A stretch of 8,009 nucleotides of DNA, taken from assembly GCA_021774015.1 (NCBI GenBank), contig JAJFJO010000387.1, positions 1 through 8,009 on the forward strand, read 5' to 3'. Numbering within the stretch: the stretch's first letter is position 1; the number at the start of each line of letters is the position of its first letter. The notes under the pieces are model-generated. The model was given only the letters and a program-made list of their open reading frames with translations. It did not search any database and was not told where the DNA came from. Below, one piece after another: positions 1 to 5,000 of the stretch. Source of the stretch: Gammaproteobacteria bacterium. Its GTDB lineage: Bacteria; Pseudomonadota; Gammaproteobacteria; Coxiellales; Coxiellaceae. Position numbers and translations under genes: made by a program.

Positions 1-693
1 TAAGGTAACCATGATAGGTGTATCTTCACCTTTCAACATGACTGCCAAATTACCTGACTTATAATTATCTAATGCTTGAACCAATAACGTATTGCTTTTA
101 CCGTTAGGTTGATTCGGCTCTAAATTGAAAGCTTTTGGGTCACCAATATCATAAGCAACAACAGGCCATGGCTGCCCAGTTGAATCTAAAAACACAATAG
201 AGGTTACAAAACCAGAACGTAAACGCACGATAGGTGGTGCTGCACCAGGTGATAAGTTAACTAATACTGTGCTCGACGTAGGCTTAGGTGGTGTGCCCGG
301 ATACTGTGATGCCGCTTGTTGGCTGCGGCTAAACAATTCATGTAGTGTTCTTATTTGCGCTGGTGATAATGGCATTAAATTATGTGCTGTAGTGGTAAAT
401 GCTTCCTGGCTTCCGCTAGTAGCACCAAAAACTTGGTTCTTTCTCACTGCATTTTTGTTGGCATTATTTTTATTTCGTGTAACAACCGATCTTGGCGCTA
501 CAATAGATGCCGTATCGCTAGGCGTTATCATAGAACCCATCATTCTGTTATTACCCTTCAACAGTGTATTAATTGCCTGTGATTGCGCTTCTTTCTGACC
601 TTGCACGCCATAACCCGCCGCAACTGCCATTGTACTCAGCGAGACACTCAAGCCAAGAATCAATACTTTTACCATTCTATTTGTATTTGCCAT
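1..693 (-). CDS. icmK: IcmK/DotH, Dot/Icm outer-membrane core component (partial, C-terminus beyond window)
   Basis: This is the N-terminal 231 codons of DotH/IcmK; the frame stays open to the left edge. DotH, with DotC and DotD, forms the outer-membrane part of the type IVB core complex. The protein starts MANTNRMVKV and has a Sec signal peptide with a hydrophobic core (about residues 8-22) and likely cleavage after AVA at 23-25. A low-complexity N-rich linker follows (about 75-85). From about residue 135 comes the recognisable DotH domain: PPKPTSS, NLSPGA, PPIVRL, SGFVTS, FLDSTGQPWP (about 168-177), then YDIGDPKAFN and GNLAVMLKG before the edge. Legionella IcmK is about 360 residues, so roughly the last third is missing. 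The ATG at 693 is preceded by a GAGAGAG ribosome site. It lies 35 nt after the upstream icmL gene, in one minus-strand operon. Identification rests on recalled family motifs, without an alignment. Confidence 0.93.
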   Translation of the reverse strand, partial: MANTNRMVKVLILGLSVSLSTMAVAAGYGVQGQKEAQSQAINTLLKGNNRMMGSMITPSDTASIVAPRSVVTRNKNNANKNAVRKNQVFGATSGSQEAFTTTAHNLMPLSPAQIRTLHELFSRSQQAASQYPGTPPKPTSSTVLVNLSPGAAPPIVRLRSGFVTSIVFLDSTGQPWPVVAYDIGDPKAFNLEPNQPNGKSNTLLVQALDNYKSGNLAVMLKGEDTPIMVTL

Positions 694-728
694 TTCACTC
701 TCTCAATATTATTTATTATTCTGCAACT

Positions 729-1397
729 TTAAACACCCATTAAATTTTGCTCTGCTGTTTTGCGTGGCACTGGCAAGAAATTATTAATCGCAATGCGATT
801 AGGATCTTGTGTTACCGGTACGCGAACAACAATTAAAGTCACATCCATCAGGCTCGGAATCGTGCGTTGCCCATTGGTGAAGGTTACAGAAATAGGCATT
901 TGCACCTTCCATGCATATACCCCGCCAACAATTTCTTTCTCAGTCACTCGAGGAGCTCCCGTAATTTCCGCATTAGAAACCATTTTCAAACTCGTTAGTG
1001 TTTTTAAGTTATTACTTTTTTTCAATGCGCTTAAAAACCAGCGCCAACCACTTGGCGTAAAATCACCAGAAGCTGTTTGCAACTGCTGGCGCCAATGAAG
1101 ATAATCCAAACTAAATGCCTTTCTCACTGCATTAGCAGCAAATTGTTCTACATATGTATCCGTCACCACTGGAGCACTTAACGGCTGCCAGTTGATCATA
1201 CGTCCATCAGATGTTGTCGCAAAATATTGTGGTTTTAATGGATGAGACACACGGTACACAATAGCGACGCTCAATAAGCAGTTAATTGCAATCAGCATCA
1301 ACAAAGCAAATAACGCACACTTGTAACTGTCACGATAAAATGTATTGCGCATCACAATTAACTCTAAAGCACCGGTATTTTCTTTTTTACTATTCAT
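729..1397 (-). CDS. icmL: IcmL/DotI-type inner-membrane protein, copy adjacent to icmK
   Basis: This 222-residue protein has the DotI/IcmL architecture: a short cytoplasmic tail with the family signature NTFYRDSYK (about 18-26), one transmembrane segment (about 28-48), and a periplasmic VirB8-like domain. In Legionella, DotI with DotJ forms the inner-membrane hetero-complex of the secretion channel. Landmarks are QYFATTSDGR, PVVTDTYVEQFA, AFSLDYLHWRQQL, FTPSGWRWFLSALK, NNLKTLTSLKMV, ITGAPRV and YAWKVQMPISVTF. It is the more Legionella-DotI-like of the two tandem paralogues by my reading, and it occupies the position directly upstream of icmK, as icmL does there. The ATG at 1397 is chosen because an AAGGTGG ribosome site sits about 8 nt upstream; that site overlaps the stop of the preceding gene (12-nt gap), suggesting translational coupling. 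The family call is secure; which copy is the functional DotI is inference. Confidence 0.93.
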   Translation of the reverse strand: MNSKKENTGALELIVMRNTFYRDSYKCALFALLMLIAINCLLSVAIVYRVSHPLKPQYFATTSDGRMINWQPLSAPVVTDTYVEQFAANAVRKAFSLDYLHWRQQLQTASGDFTPSGWRWFLSALKKSNNLKTLTSLKMVSNAEITGAPRVTEKEIVGGVYAWKVQMPISVTFTNGQRTIPSLMDVTLIVVRVPVTQDPNRIAINNFLPVPRKTAEQNLMGV

Positions 1398-1409
1398 CTC
1401 AATACCACC

Positions 1410-2036
1410 TTATTCCATACCTTGCGTTTCAAAATCGACAATCTGAATACCATTCGCTGACGCCATAACTGAAGTGCGTTTCACCACCATCGTAACCAAC
1501 AACTTTCTATGCAAAGTTTGGCTGGCAGACGTAAACGTTGCTAACACTGGCAACTGGATTGTCCAGGTATACTTACCATGCTTAACACCTTGATCGATAA
1601 TCAAAGGGGCACCTGATACAACCGCTGACATTAATAATTTTTGATTTACAACTGCTTTCAGCAAACCTGCTTGTTTAACCGCCTTTTGAAAACTACTCCA
1701 ACCGCCTTCAGTAAAATACGGCTTCGCTTTTTGCATGTTCGCATTCGCATCCACAAAGCCGATATTAAAGGCAGTACGCATTGCGAGGCCAGCCCACCGC
1801 AAAATGTAATGATTCGTAACGACCGGCTGCGTTAATGCATGCATTGGTATAATAACGCCACTCGTTGTCGTCGCATAATAATTAGGTTGCTTGCGTTCTA
1901 AGCTTACATAAAACAACACCACCGTTAAACCGACAGCAACCAAAGCCATCAACACAACAAGTTTTAACGTGCGACGATAATTGTCACGATAAAACGTGTT
2001 TTTTTGCAGCTCTAATTGTTGTGTGTCGTTACTCAT
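1410..2036 (-). CDS. Second IcmL/DotI-family protein, in the icmM/dotJ position
   Basis: This is a full-length paralogue of the downstream icmL, 208 residues from the ATG at 2036. It shares NTFYRDNYRR before one transmembrane segment (about 20-43 from this start), then NYYATTTSG, QPVVTNHYILRWAG, RTAFNIGF, YFTEGGWSSFQKAVK, VSGAPLI and YTWTIQLPVLATF. Legionella has the short DotJ/IcmM (about 94 residues, little beyond the membrane anchor) between icmN and icmL; here a complete periplasmic VirB8-like domain is kept, as in the icmL.1/icmL.2 pair of Coxiella. It probably partners the other IcmL in a hetero-oligomer. The frame also opens at an upstream TTG (2048), but an AAGG sits directly against that codon with no spacing, whereas GAGAA lies at a workable distance before the ATG at 2036. 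The gap to icmN is 14 nt from this start. Confidence 0.9.
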   Translation of the reverse strand: MSNDTQQLELQKNTFYRDNYRRTLKLVVLMALVAVGLTVVLFYVSLERKQPNYYATTTSGVIIPMHALTQPVVTNHYILRWAGLAMRTAFNIGFVDANANMQKAKPYFTEGGWSSFQKAVKQAGLLKAVVNQKLLMSAVVSGAPLIIDQGVKHGKYTWTIQLPVLATFTSASQTLHRKLLVTMVVKRTSVMASANGIQIVDFETQGME

Positions 2037-2050
2037 ATTATTTCTCAACC

Positions 2051-2617
2051 TTAATCATAAGATTTGTACGTTGGATAAAAACGAAAGGTCACTTCAATAC
2101 GGCGATTAATACTACGCCCTAAATAAGATCCATTCCACGCTACTGCTTTATGTTTGCCGACACCTTGCGCGACAATCAAACTGGTTTTAATTCTGCGACT
2201 CCACAAGAAATCTGAAACGACTTGTGCTTGTAGTGCTGTCAGTAATTGCTTATGGTCTTTTACACCCCTACCTCGAACAACATTGTCTGAGTACCCCGTG
2301 ACCACAACTGTTCCTGTCTTAAAAGTGCGGACATAGTTGGCGACTGTTGTTAGCACTGACTGATAGGAGCGATATAAGTTTGCTGAACTTGGGGCAAACA
2401 TCCGATCCGTATGTAGCACCACCTTAATGGTTTGACCCACACGAATAACTTGAACACCCTCAGCACGCAACGAACGCAAATAATTATGACGAATTTGCAT
2501 GTTTGTTTGCTGGGTGACCGTCCACTCAATGGGCTGCTTATGCGCGCACCCTTCTAACAATAAAGCAGGTGTCAGTATTAATAGTGCGGCTAAGCCTGTG
2601 TAAATCTTATTTTTCAT
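2051..2617 (-). CDS. icmN: IcmN/DotK, OmpA-like outer-membrane lipoprotein of Dot/Icm
   Basis: This 188-residue protein has a lipoprotein signal (hydrophobic about 7-21) ending LLLEGC, so Cys24 is the predicted lipidated residue. Glu at -2 is atypical, but the -1 Gly and -3 Leu fit a lipobox. The rest is an OmpA-C/peptidoglycan-binding-like domain: a VLHTDRMFAPSSA strand (about 67-79), VVVTGYSDN (about 104-112) with the acidic residue of the motif, LTALQAQVVSDFLWSRRI (126-143), VAQGVG (149-154) and the terminal NRRIEVTFRF (171-180). DotK is a peripheral part of the outer-membrane core and is thought to tether it to peptidoglycan. It leads the four-gene minus-strand run icmN-icmL-icmL-icmK. 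The ATG at 2617 has GAGAG about 6 nt upstream. Because the accessory genes cut it off from icmO, it needs its own promoter; a PmrA-type box lies 91-107 nt upstream. Confidence 0.9.
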   Translation of the reverse strand: MKNKIYTGLAALLILTPALLLEGCAHKQPIEWTVTQQTNMQIRHNYLRSLRAEGVQVIRVGQTIKVVLHTDRMFAPSSANLYRSYQSVLTTVANYVRTFKTGTVVVTGYSDNVVRGRGVKDHKQLLTALQAQVVSDFLWSRRIKTSLIVAQGVGKHKAVAWNGSYLGRSINRRIEVTFRFYPTYKSYD

Positions 2618-2675
2618 ATAACTCTCAAAAAATTGTCAGTAAATATCAAAATTCTTGTAGTCCAATAGCTATTTA

Positions 2676-2684
2676 ACCTTAACA
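2676..2684 (-). promoter_or_regulatory. Possible extended -10 element for icmN
   Basis: On the minus strand this reads TGT-TAAGGT, a TGn extended -10 with only the three key TATAAT positions (1, 2 and 6) conserved. It lies 26 nt downstream of the PmrA-type box core, close to the 25 nt seen between the other box and the TATAAT of the divergent gene. There is no good -35, as expected for an activator-dependent promoter. The match is weak; the alternative TTAAAT lies a few bases further downstream. Confidence 0.3.
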
Positions 2685-2707
2685 TCGCATTAATTTAACA
2701 GAATTTC

Positions 2708-2724
2708 CTTAAGGGAACCTTAAA
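2708..2724 (-). promoter_or_regulatory. PmrA-type box upstream of icmN
   Basis: On the minus strand this reads TTTAAG-GTTCC-CTTAAG, an exact match to the PmrA box YTTAAK-N5-YTTAAK. In Legionella and Coxiella, PmrA directly activates several icm/dot genes and many effector genes through such tandem repeats. The first half extends to TGATTTAAGGTT (12 bp), which recurs identically in the opposite orientation in the box of the divergent gene. A lone extra half-site-like copy (GTTAAGGTT on the minus strand) lies at 2675-2683. The sequence match is direct; regulation by a PmrA homologue is inferred. Confidence 0.65.
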
Positions 2725-2841
2725 TCATGAAATTAATTGAAAGAAAATTTGTCGCAAACGAGGGCTAAAGGGGTCTAAACAAGGATTTGTTACATATCTT
2801 ATTGTTTTTAAATGATTTTTTGTTTTCTCAACCCCTATTGA

Positions 2842-2858
2842 TTTAAGGTTACTTTAAT
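2842..2858 (+). promoter_or_regulatory. PmrA-type box upstream of the Ulp1-like protease gene
   Basis: This reads TTTAAG-GTTAC-TTTAAT, an exact match to YTTAAK-N5-YTTAAK. It also fits the longer nine-base tandem form described for Legionella and Coxiella PmrA sites except for the last base of the second repeat. It ends 25 nt before a consensus -10 (TATAAT) and 59 nt before the ATG, placing it just upstream of where the missing -35 would be. PmrA-type control of a gene in this setting supports, but does not prove, an effector role. Confidence 0.7.
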
Positions 2859-2883
2859 ATGGTAATATGGGTCGGGTACACTA

Positions 2884-2889
2884 TATAAT
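2884..2889 (+). promoter_or_regulatory. -10 element of the protease gene promoter
   Basis: This is a perfect TATAAT 28 nt before the ATG. At 17-bp spacing the -35 position holds GGTAAT, which is not consensus, so the promoter probably depends on an activator bound at the box ending at 2858. The expected start of transcription is near 2896, giving a leader of about 22 nt containing the AGAGGG ribosome site (2905-2910). Confidence 0.6.
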
Positions 2890-2917
2890 AACGATTGATT
2901 GAATAGAGGGCGTTGCT

Positions 2918-3874
2918 ATGACCAGACGTGCAGGCAAAAATGATCCAGCTTTATACCAGAATCTTTGGATCTCGACCTATTTGAGATACTTAACATCAGA
3001 AATCGATTCAAAACAATTAGTTACAGAAGGATCCATACAAGTCTTAGAGTCAGCTTCGCCAAGCCAGCTGTATGACCTGCTCGTAGATCGCAATGAAACC
3101 CCCGAGGCTGCACGCCTTGCCAACCAGGCTGATATTCTCCTAATCCCCTATGTCCAGGGGGCACACCATCGGCTAGTGGTTGTTGATCTTAAGAGTCAAA
3201 CTTACCTTCATCAAGACTCGCTTGGTGGCCAGATAGATCCTACTGTTAAAGCCACACTAGCGGCCTATTTTACTGGATTCACCTTGCAGGATGCGCAGCT
3301 TAGGCAACAAAACAATGGTGAGGACTGTGGTCCCTGGGTATGTAAAAATGCTGAAGACGTTATCCGTGGCCACTTGGCTCAAAGCGTTACCGCCATAAGC
3401 ACTGCTAGCCTTAACACTGATCTAGGCCAGACCCGTGAAAAAGTATCGCAAACAATGGCAGCTCTTGGCCTTTACGATTCAGGCGATGATACTAGTGCTG
3501 ATAGTAATGCGGATCCTGCTGCTGTAAAAGCAACCGAAGCATTCAAGCAAGCTGAGTGGGATAGCCTCAAGGCATCAATAGCAAGTACCGAGGTTTTAAT
3601 AACTCAGGGCGGCGCTATAGATAACCAGCAACAAGCCTCATTGACCCATTTAGAGTTACAGGCAACGCGTACGATTAATAATATGCTAGATTGGAACCAA
3701 GATACAGCAACTGTTAGTGCCGCTATCAATGCAACAATTGCTGCTTTTGAAAAGGCTCGTACGTCACAGCCTAGTTTGTTTCAACCGCCTGCAGTACCCC
3801 GCACACTTCAAGCAGCTCGAGAACGTGCAGCCGCCAATTTAACGCAGCCAGCAGCGATGCCAATGTCTACATAG
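2918..3874 (+). CDS. Ulp1/C48-type cysteine protease domain protein, candidate Dot/Icm effector
   Basis: This 318-residue soluble protein has no signal peptide or membrane segment. Its N-terminal half carries the hallmarks of clan CE (Ulp1/SENP-like, peptidase C48) proteases: YVQGAHHRLVVVDL with His83 (or His84), HQDSLGG with Asp100, and RQQNNGEDCGPWVC with Gln131 and Cys137. The spacings His83-Asp100 (17) and Gln131-Cys137 (6) equal those of yeast Ulp1. Such domains cleave SUMO, NEDD8 or ubiquitin conjugates, and some bacterial relatives are acetyltransferases; bacterial members are typically secreted into eukaryotic hosts. The rest (about 160-318) is Ala/Gln/Thr-rich, probably helical, with no recognised domain. 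The final 20 residues lack the Glu-rich E-block seen in many effectors. An AGAGGG site lies 7 nt before the ATG. It runs opposite to all neighbours, and its sampled base composition is richer in G+C than the toxin-antitoxin genes. The protease fold is well supported; substrate and secretion are inferred. Confidence 0.82.
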   Translation: MTRRAGKNDPALYQNLWISTYLRYLTSEIDSKQLVTEGSIQVLESASPSQLYDLLVDRNETPEAARLANQADILLIPYVQGAHHRLVVVDLKSQTYLHQDSLGGQIDPTVKATLAAYFTGFTLQDAQLRQQNNGEDCGPWVCKNAEDVIRGHLAQSVTAISTASLNTDLGQTREKVSQTMAALGLYDSGDDTSADSNADPAAVKATEAFKQAEWDSLKASIASTEVLITQGGAIDNQQQASLTHLELQATRTINNMLDWNQDTATVSAAINATIAAFEKARTSQPSLFQPPAVPRTLQAARERAAANLTQPAAMPMST

Positions 3875-3877
3875 CGC

Positions 3878-4231
3878 TCAAGCACCCAAGATAATATTAA
3901 ACTGCGTTGTCTCAGCAATCGGTCTTACCTTCTTATCTTTTTTCACAAGCTTTATAATTCCATAATTGGCAAGCGTTTTTAATGTGCGTGACAAATTACT
4001 TAATTTCCTGCCTGTTTTTTCCGCCAATTCAGTTATAGAACTTGGCTTTGTTTCCAAAATAATTTTAAGTAACATCTGATTTTCATCACTCAATACCTGA
4101 GCTAGCGATTTGATTGAAGTGAACCAAATTTTCGGCTCACCACGCGATGGCTTGTACTGCCCACTTGCAATAGCGATCGTACGTTTGCGAATATCTTCCT
4201 GAGACAGGATACCGATTTTTATTGTTTTCAT
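3878..4231 (-). CDS. TumA-like antitoxin, winged-helix DNA-binding protein (HVO_A0114-type)
   Basis: This 117-residue protein has an N-terminal segment (about 1-46, including KPSRGEPKIWFTS) followed by a MarR/ArsR-like winged helix-turn-helix. The latter comprises LSDENQMLLKIILETKP (48-63), SITELAEKTGRKLSNLSRTLKTL (65-87, the recognition helices) and YGIIKLVKKDKKVRP (90-104, the wing). This layout fits the putative DNA-binding proteins encoded next to TumE-type (DUF6516) toxins, which act as antitoxins and repress their own operon. The ATG at 4231 has a perfect AGGAGG ribosome site 4 nt upstream that overlaps the stop codon of the toxin gene (8-nt gap). Translation is therefore probably coupled and stronger than that of the toxin, as expected for an antitoxin. 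Its stop lies only 3 nt from the stop of the convergent protease gene. The helix-turn-helix is clear; the antitoxin role is inferred from pairing. Confidence 0.82.
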   Translation of the reverse strand: MKTIKIGILSQEDIRKRTIAIASGQYKPSRGEPKIWFTSIKSLAQVLSDENQMLLKIILETKPSSITELAEKTGRKLSNLSRTLKTLANYGIIKLVKKDKKVRPIAETTQFNIILGA

Positions 4232-4239
4232 ATTTCCTC

Positions 4240-4617
4240 CTAAACAAATTCTCTATATTCTTCGAGCGTCTTATCTACCTCAACCCAAAAATCCACGAGC
4301 AACTGACCCGGGCTTGTAAATTCATAGGAATAAATCTTATTTGTAATTAAACAATGTCTATGATCATAAGCAATACATTTAGCTGCATTATGCTTATCTT
4401 TTTTCACTCCGACAGAATGTGCATTATCAAAGCCTAAAAGCCTTGTTCCATCAGGAGCATGCAGTGTTAAACTGTATTTAATTCCATGCGGCCTCTCGCC
4501 CGTTATCTTTCTTGCCCGCTTAACCTCTACCTTAACCCAGCACCCCAAATCTTGATGCATGATCATTCCATCAAGGTATAGCAAGTCTTCAAGTTCTCTA
4601 TTTCCTCTCATAAACAT
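4240..4617 (-). CDS. TumE-like toxin (DUF6516 family) of a toxin-antitoxin pair
   Basis: This 125-residue protein resembles the TumE/DUF6516 family in RPHGIKYSLTLH (42-53), RLLGFDNAH (59-67), the His/Asp cluster YDHRH (84-88), IYSYEF (95-100) and LLVDFWVEV (106-114). Members are annotated as toxins next to a winged-helix antitoxin; the biochemical activity is not established to my knowledge, so none is assigned. It is first in a two-gene operon with the DNA-binding partner 8 nt downstream. A strong promoter and a palindrome sit directly upstream. No convincing ribosome site precedes the ATG at 4617, and the transcript leader should be only about 15 nt, so toxin translation is probably weak; the in-frame ATG at 4611 is an alternative start. 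No frameshift or missing end is visible, so the pair looks intact. Confidence 0.8.
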   Translation of the reverse strand: MFMRGNRELEDLLYLDGMIMHQDLGCWVKVEVKRARKITGERPHGIKYSLTLHAPDGTRLLGFDNAHSVGVKKDKHNAAKCIAYDHRHCLITNKIYSYEFTSPGQLLVDFWVEVDKTLEEYREFV

Positions 4618-4623
4618 TTTATA

Positions 4624-4640
4624 TTATCACTCGATGATAA
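4624..4640. promoter_or_regulatory. Palindromic operator candidate of the toxin-antitoxin operon
   Basis: TTATCA-CTCGA-TGATAA is a perfect 6-bp inverted repeat with a 5-bp spacer. It touches the -10 element and covers the expected transcription start, the classic place for autorepression. The winged-helix protein of the operon is the obvious ligand. The palindrome is seen directly; binding is inferred. Confidence 0.6.
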
Positions 4641-4668
4641 GTATAGTATCTAACTAACCTCATGTCAA
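4640..4668 (-). promoter_or_regulatory. Sigma70-type promoter of the toxin-antitoxin operon
   Basis: On the minus strand there is a perfect -35, TTGACA (4668-4663), then exactly 17 bp, then TATACT (4645-4640), five of six bases of the -10 consensus. The start of transcription should fall near 4633, about 16 nt before the toxin ATG. This is the best constitutive-type promoter in the window and contrasts with the activator-type promoters of the divergent region. Confidence 0.75.
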
Positions 4669-5000
4669 ACCCTGGCATAGCAGATACAAAACCAAAAATA
4701 AAACAACACTTGAGTTTCTATAGAGAAACCGGTGCCCAGAAGCCTTAATATTGGCATAGTTGCTGATAGGCGCAATACCGTAGTTATCAACAACCTCATT
4801 GGTGTTTTTCATGGGTTACAGTGGGCTATAGGTAGGCTATAGGCCGCTGTAAGTCGGGAAAAAGGGCATTTTACTGAGTTGCAGCGGGTTATAAATAGGC
4901 TATAGGCCGCTGTAAGTCGGTAAAAATGGTGTTTTACTGAGTTACAGCGGGTTATAGGTGCACTACAGAAGGAATATTAAGTCGCTGCGCCATCGATGTC
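4669..5000. other. Gene-free gap downstream of icmO
   Basis: No credible ORF or RNA gene is visible between the toxin-antitoxin promoter and the icmO stop. The left part (4669-4800) holds only a short perfect hairpin, GTTTCT-ATAG-AGAAAC (4714-4729), without a directly following T-run on either strand. The right part is dominated by the 63-bp tandem repeat. A conventional intrinsic terminator for icmO is not evident. Confidence 0.6.
4801..4960. repeat. 63-bp tandem repeat, about 2.5 copies, with hairpin-forming units
   Basis: Units begin at 4815 (GTTACAGTGGG), 4878 (GTTGCAGCGGG) and 4941 (GTTACAGCGGG, cut off after TTATAGGT), a constant period of 63 bp. The first two end with TTTTACTGA; bases 4801-4809 (GGTGTTTTT) resemble the end of a preceding unit. 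Inside each unit the 16-bp arms TTACAGTGGGCTATAG (4816-4831) and CTATAGGCCGCTGTAA (4837-4852) are complementary at 14 of 16 positions around a 5-nt loop; in the second unit pairing falls to 12 of 16. The third copy keeps only the left arm. Every frame I tried meets a stop quickly, so it looks non-coding. It could act as a transcript-end structure for icmO or be a decayed mobile palindromic repeat. Confidence 0.85.

Larger units (their letters stand above)
2618..2917. promoter_or_regulatory. Divergent intergenic promoter region, icmN / protease gene
   Basis: These 300 bp without a gene separate icmN (minus) from the protease gene (plus). They are AT-rich, with a T-rich stretch near 2802-2826. 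The interpretable content is two oppositely oriented PmrA-type boxes (2708-2724 and 2842-2858), a TATAAT on the plus strand (2884-2889) and the ribosome sites of both genes. The two boxes share a 12-bp inverted repeat (2716-2727 and 2839-2850). I see no tRNA, terminator or other RNA gene here. Confidence 0.7.

Noticed and set aside
269..598. Plus-strand open frame of 109 codons at the left end
   Set aside because: It is antisense to the icmK frame, which has a signal peptide and DotH motifs; the plus-strand translation has no recognisable domain or ribosome site.
760..1098. Plus-strand open frame of 112 codons within icmL
   Set aside because: It is a shadow of the well-supported IcmL/DotI gene on the minus strand.
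2037..2048. TTG start four codons upstream for the second IcmL-family gene
   Set aside because: The only AAGG lies directly against the TTG; the ATG at 2036 has a better placed GAGAA. The TTG cannot be fully excluded.
3815..3874. E-block secretion signal at the C-terminus of the protease protein
   Set aside because: The last 20 residues contain only one Glu and the end is Ala/Pro/Thr-rich, so the typical Glu cluster is absent. Effector status rests on other evidence.
4714..4729. Hairpin GTTTCT-ATAG-AGAAAC as an intrinsic terminator of icmO
   Set aside because: The stem is short, with few G-C pairs, and no T-run follows directly on the minus strand; it lies over 270 bp beyond the icmO stop.
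4801..4960. CRISPR array
   Set aside because: The whole 63-bp unit repeats, including what would be spacer; there are only about 2.5 copies and no cas genes.
2618..5000. Insertion sequence or integrase remnants bounding the island
   Set aside because: I found no transposase-like frame, terminal inverted repeats or convincing target-site duplication at the edges.
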